From: Microbulbifer pacificus
Lineage (GTDB): Bacteria; Pseudomonadota; Gammaproteobacteria; Pseudomonadales; Cellvibrionaceae
DNA: 64,000 nucleotides
Assembly: GCF_033723955.1 (NCBI RefSeq)
Contig: NZ_CP137555.1
Location: 2,100,001-2,164,000 of the forward strand
Direction of reading: 5' to 3'
Under the pieces are notes generated by a model. It was not told where the DNA came from. It searched no databases and saw nothing but the letters and a program-made list of their open reading frames with translations. Positions 44,751 through 54,086 of the stretch are shown here, piece by piece; positions within the stretch are counted from its first letter, which is position 1, and every line of letters begins with the position of its first letter. Made by a program: the position numbers and the translations under genes.

Positions 44751-45425
44751 CTAGCCGTTGAAGGTCGCACGCATCGAACGATAAGTCAGTTTCATTTTTG
44801 CGGGATCGAGAGGAGCTTTGAAGAAGCCGTGGTAGTGACCGCGGGGATTGATCAGCACTACTTGCGAGCCGTGATCGACGGTGTAATTACCATCTTCCAG
44901 GGGCACCTTGCTGAACGGCACATTCAGCTGATTAGCAAAGCGCTTGAGGTTGAGAAATTCACCGGTGACGGCGGAGAACTGCGGATTAAAGTAGCGCACA
45001 TAGTCGTGCAACTGTTGCGGCTGGTCCCGTTGAGGATCAACCGATACCAGCAATATTTCCGTATCTTTGCGCGTGTCTTCATCCAGGGTCTGGTAAAAAC
45101 TGCTCAGCGTCGCCAGGGTCGTGGGACACACATCCGGACAATGTGTAAAACCGAAAAACACCAGCGTCCAGCGGCCCGTCATTTGCGTTGTCTTGAACAC
45201 ATCGCCCGTGTCTGCAAGCAGCTCAAATTCATCCAGGATCCGCGGGCGTTCCAGCTTGATAGCACCATTGGCACGCAGTTCCGAATCCGTAATCACCCGC
45301 GGCTGCCCCATCTTGTGCAGGAAGCCTGCAAGCACCGCCAGCATAAACAGCACCATCACCGCGACGGTGATAAAAATACCGCGCTTCTGCTCGCGGGAGT
45401 GTTGTACGTTTTCGCCCATTGTCAC
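44751..45425 (-). CDS. SCO1/SenC copper chaperone for cytochrome oxidase
   Basis: The 224-residue membrane-anchored thioredoxin-fold protein has the copper motif CPDVC in GFTHCPDVCPTTLATL and a downstream His in TVDHGSQVV. It delivers copper to the CuA site of subunit II. Its start overlaps the ctaB stop by four bases (45422-45425). It closes the minus-strand cox cluster. Confidence 0.94.
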   Translation of the reverse strand: MTMGENVQHSREQKRGIFITVAVMVLFMLAVLAGFLHKMGQPRVITDSELRANGAIKLERPRILDEFELLADTGDVFKTTQMTGRWTLVFFGFTHCPDVCPTTLATLSSFYQTLDEDTRKDTEILLVSVDPQRDQPQQLHDYVRYFNPQFSAVTGEFLNLKRFANQLNVPFSKVPLEDGNYTVDHGSQVVLINPRGHYHGFFKAPLDPAKMKLTYRSMRATFNG

Positions 45426-46330
45426 ACTCCGCTGGTCGGCAGCGCGACCAGGTAGTGATCCAGCAGCATGACGCAGAAAAGCGCCATCAGGTAAACGATG
45501 GAGTACTTGAAGGTCTCCATCCCCGCCTTGGGATTCCTATCGCGCAACATTTCCACCGCCCAGTACAGGAAGCCGATACCGAGCACCACTGCACCGAGCA
45601 GATACAACCAGCCGAGCATGGCCGTGGCAAACGGCAACAGGCTGACGGCAAACAGGATAATGGTATACAGCAGGATATGGATCTTGGTGTACTGCACCCC
45701 GTGAGTAATCGGCAGCATGGGAATTTCTGCCTTGGCATAATCATCCCGGCGGTGCACCGCCAGCGCCCAGAAGTGCGGCGGCGTCCAGGCAAAAATGATC
45801 AGCGCCAGCAATAGCCCATGGCCGTGAATGTCCCCGGTGACGGCAACCCAGCCGAGCAACGGGGGCGCGGCACCGGCGAGACCACCGATTACGATATTTT
45901 GCGGGGTGGCGCGCTTTAAAAACATGGTGTACACCACGGCATACCCCAGCAGCGAAAACAGGGTGAGCCAGGCGGTCAGCACATTCACGAATGCGATGAG
46001 AATGGCCATGCCGATACAGCCAAGGACCAGTGCAAACAACAGAGCCTTTTGCGGTTCAACTCGGCCACGGGCAACGGGACGGTTGGTGGTTCGGGCCATT
46101 TTGATATCGATGTGGCGGTCAACCAGGTGATTCACTGCGGCCGCGGAGCCGGCACAAAGGGCGATACCGAGATTACCCAGCAACAGAATATCCAGCGGCA
46201 CCATGCCCGGCACCGCGAGCAGCATACCGATCACCGAGGTGAGGATCATCAGCATCACCACCCGCGGCTTGGTGAGCTCGTAGTAGTCGCGCCAGCCGGC
46301 ACGTTGAACACTGACTGCCTGTGTACTCAT
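45422..46330 (-). CDS. ctaB: Protoheme IX farnesyltransferase (heme O synthase)
   Basis: The 302-residue polytopic UbiA-family enzyme has the prenyl-binding motif NHLVDRHIDIKMARTTNRP and the second acidic region HRRDDYAKAEIPML. It farnesylates heme b to heme o for the oxidase. It follows ctaA and is coupled to the SCO gene, matching the order in pseudomonad cox clusters. The start is ATG 46330. Confidence 0.97.
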   Translation of the reverse strand: MSTQAVSVQRAGWRDYYELTKPRVVMLMILTSVIGMLLAVPGMVPLDILLLGNLGIALCAGSAAAVNHLVDRHIDIKMARTTNRPVARGRVEPQKALLFALVLGCIGMAILIAFVNVLTAWLTLFSLLGYAVVYTMFLKRATPQNIVIGGLAGAAPPLLGWVAVTGDIHGHGLLLALIIFAWTPPHFWALAVHRRDDYAKAEIPMLPITHGVQYTKIHILLYTIILFAVSLLPFATAMLGWLYLLGAVVLGIGFLYWAVEMLRDRNPKAGMETFKYSIVYLMALFCVMLLDHYLVALPTSGV

Positions 46331-46382
46331 GATGACACCTCGTTGTGCTTATTATTTTTCCCAAATTCCATTTGGCGATTTT

Positions 46383-47435
46383 CTAGGGGTAATTTTTTAT
46401 TGCTGGTTGCACCGTGTTGATGCGGTAACAAAACGTCAGCAGACTCAATAACAACAACGCTGCGCCGGCGTTGTGGGCTACGGCTATCGGCAGTGGTAGT
46501 GACAGCATTACGTTGGCAACGCCCAATGCCACCTGCAGCCCCAGCACCGCGAGCAGTCCCTGCGCCCATCGCGGCGAGCCCGCCTGCCATGCACGCAAGG
46601 CCACCAGGCATACCAACAAGCTGACAATGATGGCACCGATGCGGTGAGTGATATGGATCGCGGTGCGGGCATCGCTTTCCAGCGCGCCACCGAGGTAATT
46701 CGGGCCTATCTGTTGAGCAATATTGAAACCCTGGCTGAAGTCAGCCGCCGGCCACCATTGATTGTGGCAGGTGGGAAAATCCGGGCAAGCCAGTGCCGCA
46801 TAGTTGGAACTGGTCCAGCCGCCGAGGGCGATTTGCAGGGCAACAGCGACTACGGCGGCCACAGCCAACGGGCGGAGTTTCTGCAACGCGGTAAATTCGC
46901 GTGGTGGTATCAGTCGCCGACGGTAGCGAAGCCTTTCCGCCAACATCCACAGCACTGCCAGAGTCGTCATTCCACCCAGCAGGTGCGCGGTAACGACCTG
47001 TGGCCAGAGTTTGAGTGTAACCGTCCACATACCGAATGCCGCCTGCATCAGGATAATGCTCAACAGGATGTGGCTCTGATAAAAACCGCGGTGGCCGCGG
47101 CGGCGCCAGAACAGGTAAGTAAGCCCAACCACCAGCAACATCAGCGTGCCGGCAAAATAGCGATGCACCATTTCTGGCCAGGTTTTGTCGGTTTCTACCG
47201 GCGCGTGGGGAAAAGCCTGATTCGCGGCTTCAATTTCATGGCTTGCTGTCGGCCACATGAGATGACCATAACATCCGGGCCAGTCCGGACAACCGAGCCC
47301 GGCGTGAGACAGGCGGGTAAACGCGCCGAGCACCACCACCACCAGCGCGAGCCCGGTGCCGATCAGCGCAAGACGAAAGCGCCAGTCTTTCTTGTAGTTT
47401 TTCCTGAGTTCGGTGATATCGGATTCCACATCCAT
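46383..47435 (-). CDS. ctaA: Heme A synthase
   Basis: This is a 350-residue COX15/CtaA-type polytopic protein with the family start segment GAFTRLSHAGLGCPDWPGC and conserved histidines in MVHRYFAGTLMLL and HITHRIGA. It converts heme o to heme a. It lies 52 bp upstream of ctaB on the same strand, in the assembly part of the cluster. Confidence 0.95.
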   Translation of the reverse strand: MDVESDITELRKNYKKDWRFRLALIGTGLALVVVVLGAFTRLSHAGLGCPDWPGCYGHLMWPTASHEIEAANQAFPHAPVETDKTWPEMVHRYFAGTLMLLVVGLTYLFWRRRGHRGFYQSHILLSIILMQAAFGMWTVTLKLWPQVVTAHLLGGMTTLAVLWMLAERLRYRRRLIPPREFTALQKLRPLAVAAVVAVALQIALGGWTSSNYAALACPDFPTCHNQWWPAADFSQGFNIAQQIGPNYLGGALESDARTAIHITHRIGAIIVSLLVCLVALRAWQAGSPRWAQGLLAVLGLQVALGVANVMLSLPLPIAVAHNAGAALLLLSLLTFCYRINTVQPAIKNYP

Positions 47436-47486
47436 TGCGCTCTCCTCGCTAATCGACTCCGCCTTCCCGCGGTTATTTTTCTGACC

Positions 47487-48143
47487 TTATTTTTCGTAGG
47501 AGTACTTCAGTAGTCGCTTGATGTCTTTGAGCAACTGATTGCCGGTGTTGCGGTTGTCGTACACCATCATGGCGAAACCGTTCTGGTCTACCAGCAGTGC
47601 GTTGGGACCGGCAAGTTTCGGGTGATCGCTGTTTGCCAGCCAATTGTCCAGTTGTTGCCGGTCGACGGTGCTAAAGCGCAGGCGGGGGTGTTCGCTTTTC
47701 AGCTCACCCAGGCGCTGTTCACTGAGCGCGTCTGCCGTCACCAGCATGCGCTCCACGCGATGGGCCTTGTCCCCCAAACGGATGTGTACCTGGCGGGTGG
47801 TATAGAGCAGCTTCTCGCACTCGGCAGCACACTGTTCACCACCCAAAATCAGGTAGCGCCATTTCGGTGCCTCATCGGCGAGCAGGATTTTATCGCCGTT
47901 GTCGGACAACAGTTCAATGTCCGTGACATTTTTTGCAGGCGTGAGCAGCTCACCCTGATTGATGGTGCCTTTCGGCATGCCGAGGCCGGTATAGAACACG
48001 ATATACGCGGCCAGCATCGGCACAGCGACGGCACTGAAAACCGCGATTCCCGCCCAGCGACTGAGCCCGGCTCCCCTGCCCTGCACGGCGCCCTTGGTGT
48101 GTTCGGTAGCCCGGGCTGTTACCGGTTGAATATTTTCTGCCAC
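47487..48143 (-). CDS. Membrane-anchored cytochrome oxidase-associated protein
   Basis: The 218-residue protein has a cytoplasmic N-terminus, one helix at about 30-50 (WAGIAVFSAVAVPMLAAYIVF) and a periplasmic thioredoxin-like domain. That domain has two cysteines (GGEQCAAECEKLLY), arranged CAAEC as in SCO proteins. Conserved in the same place, between surf1 and ctaA, in pseudomonad cox clusters. A redox or copper-assembly role is likely, but no experimental function is assigned by me. Confidence 0.82.
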   Translation of the reverse strand: MAENIQPVTARATEHTKGAVQGRGAGLSRWAGIAVFSAVAVPMLAAYIVFYTGLGMPKGTINQGELLTPAKNVTDIELLSDNGDKILLADEAPKWRYLILGGEQCAAECEKLLYTTRQVHIRLGDKAHRVERMLVTADALSEQRLGELKSEHPRLRFSTVDRQQLDNWLANSDHPKLAGPNALLVDQNGFAMMVYDNRNTGNQLLKDIKRLLKYSYEK

Positions 48144-48247
48144 GACGTCTGCCTCGCTACGGCACTGCGCCCTCCGGATCGCGCCTCGCAGTTGCAGAGC
48201 AAGCTGCGGAATGACCGGCTGCGGTGCCCGTTATTGTTATGGATTGA

Positions 48248-49084
48248 TTATGTCTCTTTCGCTGATTTTTTAAACCACTTTTCTCGTACCAATTGCCTCG
48301 CGTTGGTCGCAGCCAGCAGCCATAGCACCACCAGCGATGCGGCCATGGCAAACCATTGCAATGCGTAAGCGCGATGCTTCTGTGGGTCGACATTGACCAG
48401 TGGCCAGTCGGTTGTGAGCGCTGTACCCGAGTCTGCACTCAGGCGGATATGCCATGACGTACGGGTTAGATTCAGTTGCTCGGCCAGTGCCGTGTCCAGC
48501 TGCTGGATACGGCTTTGGGGTGCGATAGGTTTCAAGTCTCGCTGGTCAGGCTCCGCCGGATCACTCGCGTAGAGAAAGCCGCTGATGACCGTGCCGTAGG
48601 TTGGATAAGTCACTTCCGGCAGCTGGCTGCGCAGCGAACCGGCCGGCATCCAGCCGCGGTTGATGAGCCAGCGTGTTCGGTCACCGTGAAGGCGGGATTC
48701 GAATACCTGCAGGATCTCGTAACCGACGCGGCCGCTGCGGGTGCGGTTGTCGAGGTAAAAATATTCGTCGGTGTAGAAACCTAGCAAGCGCACTGGGGTA
48801 TAGGGTTGCGCCTGTTGTAGCTCGGTTATGTTGATGGGCTGGGTACTCAGGCGCCCGTCAATGTTATCGAGAATTTGCTGCTTTTCCTGTGCACGCTGCA
48901 CTTGCCAATTGCCGAGCCCGAGCAACAGGGGGAAAAGACACCAACAGAGGATGCTGAGTGGCCAGCTGCGGATAAATGCTACACTGGCGGCTCGCGATGG
49001 TTCTCCGGTTTCCTTGGAGAGGTTGGCGGTCCCGTCTGGTATTGCGTTGTCGCGTATTGCCTGCGACTTTCTGGGAGCTGTCAT
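48248..49084 (-). CDS. SURF1-family cytochrome oxidase assembly protein
   Basis: The 278-residue protein has two terminal helices (ILCWCLFPLLLGLGNWQVQR and WFAMAASLVVLWLLAA) with a periplasmic domain between, the SURF1 topology. GxWQxxRAxxK near residue 60 (GLGNWQVQRAQEKQQIL) and WPLVNVDPQKHRAYALQWF near the end are family landmarks. SURF1 proteins help insert heme a into subunit I. It is divergent, by 33 bp, from the small DUF2909 gene. Confidence 0.92.
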   Translation of the reverse strand: MTAPRKSQAIRDNAIPDGTANLSKETGEPSRAASVAFIRSWPLSILCWCLFPLLLGLGNWQVQRAQEKQQILDNIDGRLSTQPINITELQQAQPYTPVRLLGFYTDEYFYLDNRTRSGRVGYEILQVFESRLHGDRTRWLINRGWMPAGSLRSQLPEVTYPTYGTVISGFLYASDPAEPDQRDLKPIAPQSRIQQLDTALAEQLNLTRTSWHIRLSADSGTALTTDWPLVNVDPQKHRAYALQWFAMAASLVVLWLLAATNARQLVREKWFKKSAKET

Positions 49085-49117
49085 GCCAATAACTACTTCT
49101 ATAAATGGCGTTTTATT

Positions 49118-49342
49118 ATGTGGCTAAAAGCAATAATCGTCTTGTTATTTCTCGCCGTGCTGGCCAGCCTGACCAGCGCCCTTTTTTTTCTGTTGCGCGA
49201 CATGGGTGCACCTGAGTCCAAGCGCACGCTCTACGCACTGGGTATTCGCATCACGCTCGCCGCGCTGTTGTTACTCGCTATCTGGTATGGGTTTTACAGC
49301 GGTATTCTTTCCAACACCGCTCCCTGGGCTGACAAGTATTGA
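49118..49342 (+). CDS. Twin transmembrane protein (DUF2909)
   Basis: The 74-residue protein has two helices (AIIVLLFLAVLASLTSALFFL and ITLAALLLLAIWYGFYSG), connected by a short loop with DMGAPESKRT. The family is a common passenger of cox clusters, here on the opposite strand between coxC and surf1. The ATG at 49118 is chosen because upstream in-frame sequence has no plausible start. Function unknown. Confidence 0.82.
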   Translation: MWLKAIIVLLFLAVLASLTSALFFLLRDMGAPESKRTLYALGIRITLAALLLLAIWYGFYSGILSNTAPWADKY

Positions 49343-49349
49343 GGACATC

Positions 49350-49389
49350 ATCGGTAGCGGGAGGGAGTGAATTACCTCTCGCTGCCGAT
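49350..49389. terminator. Hairpin between convergent DUF2909 and coxC genes
   Basis: ATCGGTAGCGGGAGG (49350-49364) pairs with CCTCTCGCTGCCGAT (49375-49389) at 13 of 15 positions plus GU-type pairs. There is no T-run on either side, so it may act as an RNA-stabilising or Rho-assisted end. Confidence 0.45.
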
Positions 49390-49397
49390 ACTGAAAA

Positions 49398-50291
49398 TTA
49401 CGCGCCCAATACGTACACGAAAATAAACAGCCCTACCCATACCACATCCACAAAGTGCCAGTACCAACTGGCCGCTTCAAAGCCAAAGTGATCGTTAGGT
49501 TTAAAGTGGTGGGCGATCACCGAACGCAGCAGCATGATCAGTAGCATGATGGTGCCGAGCGTGACGTGAGCGCCATGGAAACCGGTGAGCATAAAGAAGG
49601 TTGTGCCGTAGATACCGGATTCCAGCGTCAGACCGAGATGCTTATACGCCTCCATATATTCCTCCACCTGGAAGAACAGGAATGACGCACCGAGCAGGAT
49701 GGTAATACCGAGCCACAGGTTGAATGCCTGGCGCCTGTTCTTTTTCAGAAAGACGTGGGCAATGTGCACGGTGACACTGGAGGCGAGCAGCAGGAAGGTA
49801 TTCAGCAGCGGTAGATGCCAGGGATCAATAATGCCTTTCGGGCCGAGCACCTTGGCGGCATTGCCACTTACCGCCTGATCCGGGGTCACCATCAGCGGCC
49901 AGGTATTCTGAAACCCCTCCCACAACATATTGGACGATCCACGGTCGCCCTCACCGCCGAGCCAGGGTAGGGAGAAGGTGCGAATGTAGTAAAGAGCGCC
50001 GAAAAAGGCGGCGAAGAACATCACTTCCGAGAAGATGAACCAGCCCATCCCCCATACATAGGAGCGCTTCAACTGATCACTGTTGAGGCCCTGCATGTTT
50101 TCCCTGATGACCGTGGCAAACCAGAACCACAGCACCGTGGCGATGGTTAGTGCACCAGCGAAGAAAATATACGAGCTGCCACCGTTGACCCAGTTGGCGG
50201 CACCGAAGGCCGTCAGGAAAATACCAATGGTGGCGAATATCGGCAGCCGGGACTGCTCGGGAACATAGTAGCTGCTGCTTTCGGTGGCCAT
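49398..50291 (-). CDS. coxC: Cytochrome c oxidase subunit III
   Basis: The 297-residue protein has seven helices, including the landmark segments WGMGWFIFSEVMFFAAFFGA and FFMLTGFHGAHVTLGTIML, and HFVDVVWVGLFIFVYVLGA at the C-terminus. It is part of the aa3/caa3 oxidase in the inner membrane. It follows the Cox11 gene with a 42-bp gap. Confidence 0.97.
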   Translation of the reverse strand: MATESSSYYVPEQSRLPIFATIGIFLTAFGAANWVNGGSSYIFFAGALTIATVLWFWFATVIRENMQGLNSDQLKRSYVWGMGWFIFSEVMFFAAFFGALYYIRTFSLPWLGGEGDRGSSNMLWEGFQNTWPLMVTPDQAVSGNAAKVLGPKGIIDPWHLPLLNTFLLLASSVTVHIAHVFLKKNRRQAFNLWLGITILLGASFLFFQVEEYMEAYKHLGLTLESGIYGTTFFMLTGFHGAHVTLGTIMLLIMLLRSVIAHHFKPNDHFGFEAASWYWHFVDVVWVGLFIFVYVLGA

Positions 50292-50333
50292 ATTTAATTA
50301 TCCCTCTCGCTTGGTGCCTTTCTCAAATTGGGC

Positions 50334-50903
50334 TCAAATTGGGGAGGCATCCGCTTTCTTGTTTTGTGTCTGTTGCGCTATCCGGTCCGTGACATCAAAC
50401 AGCGTGTAGGAGAGCGTAATGGTGTTCACACCGGCTGGCAGATCCGGGTCGACGATAAAACGAAGGCCCAGCTCGGCGGTTTCGCCGGCGGCGAGTGTTT
50501 GCTGGTTGAAGCAGAAACACTCGGTCTTGTGAAAATAGTTGGCGGCCTTGAATGGCACCAGGCTAGGGATGGCCTGGCCGACCATGTCACGGTCTGTGGG
50601 ATTGTGCGCGTGAAACACCGTATCCACAGCCTCACCCGGGTGCACCTTCAGTTCCACCACCCCGGGCTTGAATTCCCAGGGCATATTTTCGTTGTTGCTG
50701 GCAATGAACTGTACTTTCACAGTCCGCTCGGCATCCACCATTGCGGGAACCGCTTCGTAGCGACCGCCGGTTTTGCCATTGAGGCCGGTGACTTCACAGA
50801 AGGCGTCGTACAGCGGCGGCATGACGAATAACGCAAAACCGAGCATGCTGACCGCGAGGGTCAGCAGCTTGGCTGTAGTTTTTGCATTTGCGCTCATTGC
50901 CAT
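50334..50903 (-). CDS. ctaG: Cytochrome c oxidase assembly protein Cox11/CtaG
   Basis: This is a one-helix anchored periplasmic copper chaperone (LLTLAVSMLGFALFVMPPLY) with the copper motif CFCFNQQ and FVDPDLPAGVNTITLSYTLF at its end, as in Cox11. It supplies copper to the CuB site of subunit I. The ATG at 50903 or 50897 is preferred; the frame extends 46 more residues upstream but overlaps the coxA stop and lacks Cox11 homology. Confidence 0.92.
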   Translation of the reverse strand: MAMSANAKTTAKLLTLAVSMLGFALFVMPPLYDAFCEVTGLNGKTGGRYEAVPAMVDAERTVKVQFIASNNENMPWEFKPGVVELKVHPGEAVDTVFHAHNPTDRDMVGQAIPSLVPFKAANYFHKTECFCFNQQTLAAGETAELGLRFIVDPDLPAGVNTITLSYTLFDVTDRIAQQTQNKKADASPI

Positions 50904-50931
50904 ATTTGCTGCCGCTAGCACCCCTGGGATT

Positions 50932-52482
50932 TCACTGCACCGCCGGTGGCGTGCTGAAGGTGTGGTAAGGAGCCGGCGAAGGTACGGTCCACTCCAGCCC
51001 CTGCGGGTTTTCCCAAACTTCATCGGTAGCTTTGCTGCCACCGCGCACAGTGCGAATCACGTTGAACAGAAAGATCAGTTGTGCGGCGCCGAACAGGAAG
51101 GCGCCTACACTGGCAATCTGGTTGAAGTCGGCGAACTGCAGGGCGTAGTCGGGAATACGGCGCGGCATGCCGGCGAGCCCCACAAAGTGCATCGGGAAGA
51201 AGGTGACATTAAGGCCGATAAACGCCAGCCAGAAATGCACTTTACCCATGGTTTCGTTGTACATATGACCGGTCCATTTCGGCAGCCAGTAGTACACGCC
51301 CGCGGTGATGGAGAAGATCGCACCGGGCACCAGTACATAGTGGAAGTGCGCCACCACGAAGTAGGTATCGTGATACTGGAAGTCCGCCGGGGCAATCGCC
51401 AGCATCAGACCGGAGAAACCGCCCAGGGTAAACAGGATCACGAAGGCGATAGAGAACAGCATCGGGGTTTCAAAGGTCATCGAACCACGGAACATGGTGG
51501 TCACCCAGTTGAACACCTTCACCCCGGTGGGTACCGCAATCAGCATGGTGGCATACATAAAGAACAGCTCACCGGCGATGGGCATACCCACGGTGAACAT
51601 GTGGTGCGCCCACACGATAAAACTCAGGAACGCGATACTCGCTGTTGCGTATACCATCGAGCTATAGCCGAACAGCGGTTTGCGCGCAAAGGTGGGGATG
51701 ATCGCCGACACGATACCAAAAGCCGGCAGGATCATGATGTACACCTCGGGGTGGCCGAAGAACCAGAACACATGCTGGAACAGTACCGGGTCACCACCGC
51801 CGGCGGCGCTGAAGAAGCTGGTGCCGAAGTGAATGTCCATCAGCATCATGGTTACCACGCCCGCGAGTACCGGCATTACCGCGATCAGCAGGTAGGCGGT
51901 GATCAGCCAGGTCCATACGAACAGTGGCATCTTCATCAGAGTCATACCCGGTGCGCGCATATTCAGGATGGTGGCGACGATATTGATCGCCCCCATAATG
52001 GAGGACGCACCCATGATGTGAATCGAGAAAATAAAGAAAGTTACGCTCGGTGGCGCATACTCGGTGGACAGCGGTGCGTAGAAGGTCCAACCGAAGTTGG
52101 GCGCACCGCCTTCCATGAACAGGGTGGATGCCAGCATCGTGAATGCGAAGGGCAGTATCCAGAAGCTCCAGTTGTTCATGCGCGGCAATGCCATATCCGG
52201 AGCGCCGATCATCATCGGTACCATCCAGTTGGCCAGGCCGACAAACGCCGGCATTACCGCGCCGAACACCATGATAAGGCCGTGCATGGTGGTCATCTGG
52301 TTGAAGAAGGCCGGCTGTACGATTTGCAGACCGGGCTGGAACAGTTCGGCGCGGATTACCAGCGCCATACATCCGCCAAGCAGGAACATCGTAAAACTGA
52401 ACCACAGATACAACGAACCGATATCTTTGTGGTTAGTGGTGTAGAGCCAGCGGGTTAAACCGGGTTTCGGACCGTGTGCCAT
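50932..52482 (-). CDS. coxA: Cytochrome c oxidase subunit I
   Basis: The 516-residue protein carries the heme-copper centre ligands in TTMHGLIMVF, FFGHPEVYIMILPAFG (CuB ligand and cross-linked Tyr), WAHHMFTVGMP and VVAHFHYVL. Twelve helices are expected. It follows coxB (24 bp) and precedes the Cox11 gene. It is the catalytic subunit reducing O2 to water and pumping protons. Confidence 0.99.
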   Translation of the reverse strand: MAHGPKPGLTRWLYTTNHKDIGSLYLWFSFTMFLLGGCMALVIRAELFQPGLQIVQPAFFNQMTTMHGLIMVFGAVMPAFVGLANWMVPMMIGAPDMALPRMNNWSFWILPFAFTMLASTLFMEGGAPNFGWTFYAPLSTEYAPPSVTFFIFSIHIMGASSIMGAINIVATILNMRAPGMTLMKMPLFVWTWLITAYLLIAVMPVLAGVVTMMLMDIHFGTSFFSAAGGGDPVLFQHVFWFFGHPEVYIMILPAFGIVSAIIPTFARKPLFGYSSMVYATASIAFLSFIVWAHHMFTVGMPIAGELFFMYATMLIAVPTGVKVFNWVTTMFRGSMTFETPMLFSIAFVILFTLGGFSGLMLAIAPADFQYHDTYFVVAHFHYVLVPGAIFSITAGVYYWLPKWTGHMYNETMGKVHFWLAFIGLNVTFFPMHFVGLAGMPRRIPDYALQFADFNQIASVGAFLFGAAQLIFLFNVIRTVRGGSKATDEVWENPQGLEWTVPSPAPYHTFSTPPAVQ

Positions 52483-52506
52483 AACTAAACTCCTTTCGGC
52501 TCCTGC

Positions 52507-53667
52507 TTACTTATTCTTGAAATTGAGAATGTCGATGGGCTGCACGGTGTCGCCCATATTGTTACCGAAGGCATTGCGCTGGTAGGTAATAACCGCAGCG
52601 ATATCCACTTCACTCAGTTGTGCTCCAAACGCCTGCATCGCGGGGTTCTTCGAGGAACCATTTACCACCATGCTCATGTGGCCGTTTAGTGGACCAGTAG
52701 CGACTTTTGAGCCGGCGATCGCCGGGAAAGTACCGGGTATGCCCTGGCCACCAGGCTGGTGGCACGCGGCGCAGGTACTGTTGTAGATTTTTTCTCCGCG
52801 CGCGTAGAGCTCGTCGAAGGTAAAGGTTTTGTTGGTGAGCTCTTTGATTTTGGCTGCCGCAGCCTCGCGGTCACTCAACCAGGAGTGGTATTCATCTTCC
52901 GGCACGGCCTTGACCACAATCGGCATGAAGCCGTGATCCTTGCCGCAGAGCTCCGCGCACTGACCGCGGTAAAGACCGGGTTCATCGATACGTGTCCAGG
53001 CTTCGTTCACGAATCCCGGGATCGCATCTTTTTTCACCGCCAGGTCCGGCACCCACCAAGCGTGGATTACATCGTTGGCGGTAATCAGAAAACGGATTTT
53101 TTTGTTGACTGGCACCACCAGCGGCTCATCCACTTCCAGCAGGTAGTGGTCGCTTTTCGGCTGTTGGTTATTGATCTGAGCGTGTGGGGTAGCAAGTGTG
53201 GAGAAGAAGGCAACATCGGAACCCAGGTAGTCGTATTTCCACTTCCACTGGTAGCCGGTGATCATGATATCGAGATCGGCCTCCTTGGTGTCGTAGATAT
53301 CGTAGAGGGTTTTGGTGGCGGGAATCGCCATGCCGATAAGAATCAGGGTGGGAACTATGGTCCACGCAAGCTCCACCAGGGTACTTTCGTGAAATTGTGC
53401 CGCCTGGTAACCCTTGCTCTTGCGGTGACGCCACATGCTGTAGAACATCACCCCGAACACCACAACACCGATCGCCACGCAGATCCAGAAAATCAGCATG
53501 TGCAGATCGTAGGTAGTACGGGAAACCTCGGTTACCCCTTGGGTCATATTGACCCCCCATCGCTCCACACTCTCACCGGTTTCCTGCGCAGTATCCTGGG
53601 CAAGAATTCCCGGTGCGATGGCCGAGAGGGTCAGGAAGGCGAACAGCCGTTTGAAGCCCATCAACAT
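52507..53667 (-). CDS. coxB: Cytochrome c oxidase subunit II with C-terminal cytochrome c domain
   Basis: The N-terminal signal (MLMGFKRLFAFLTLSAIAPG) and two helices (about 60-85 and 100-120) precede the cupredoxin domain with the CuA ligands in CAELCGKDHGFM. A class I cytochrome c (CAACHQPGG) is fused at the C-terminus, so the complex is caa3-like. ATG 53667 or 53661 is used; the frame extends to 53760 but those residues have no signal and no ribosome-binding site. It is the first gene of the cox operon. Confidence 0.96.
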   Translation of the reverse strand: MLMGFKRLFAFLTLSAIAPGILAQDTAQETGESVERWGVNMTQGVTEVSRTTYDLHMLIFWICVAIGVVVFGVMFYSMWRHRKSKGYQAAQFHESTLVELAWTIVPTLILIGMAIPATKTLYDIYDTKEADLDIMITGYQWKWKYDYLGSDVAFFSTLATPHAQINNQQPKSDHYLLEVDEPLVVPVNKKIRFLITANDVIHAWWVPDLAVKKDAIPGFVNEAWTRIDEPGLYRGQCAELCGKDHGFMPIVVKAVPEDEYHSWLSDREAAAAKIKELTNKTFTFDELYARGEKIYNSTCAACHQPGGQGIPGTFPAIAGSKVATGPLNGHMSMVVNGSSKNPAMQAFGAQLSEVDIAAVITYQRNAFGNNMGDTVQPIDILNFKNK

Positions 53668-54086
53668 CGCCTGCAGATCTCCATGTTTGTTATTCTCGCG
53701 AGCCGCTTTCCTGCGGTCACAATGCTGCGGAATGCCATGCAGAATCTGCATGATGTACACGCTCGCGGCACGCTAACCAACAAGATAGCAAAACCCTGTG
53801 ACAGCCGTTGGCTGCCCGGAGGACTGGAGTCTGCCCCGATCGTGGGATCGGGAAATATCCACACACTAAAATGTGGACATGCTGTAGTAAATCAAGACTA
53901 CATACACTGTTCGCACAACCGGGGAAGGCCGCAGCTGCGCGATACTGCTGTCAGTGCAACTTGTTATTTTTACTTCAGATGTCGTCGCCCGGAAGGTACA
54001 ACCAACAACCTGTGTCTTTTTGTCGCATCTAGCACTGACCAAAAGAAACACATCACTAGAAAAAAGTCAATTCACCGCCAGGTTGC
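53668..54086. other. Divergent promoter region of coxB and the MATE gene
   Basis: About 420 bp without a gene. An imperfect hairpin TCCACA/TGTGGA lies near 53860-53880, and the stretch is AT-richer than its surroundings around 53880-54060. Promoters for both cox (minus) and the MATE gene (plus) should be here, but no specific box can be assigned confidently. Confidence 0.5.

Noticed and set aside
50773-52458. A 561-codon frame opposite coxA
   Set aside because: Subunit I is unmistakable; the opposite frame is His/Arg/Gln-rich without domains.
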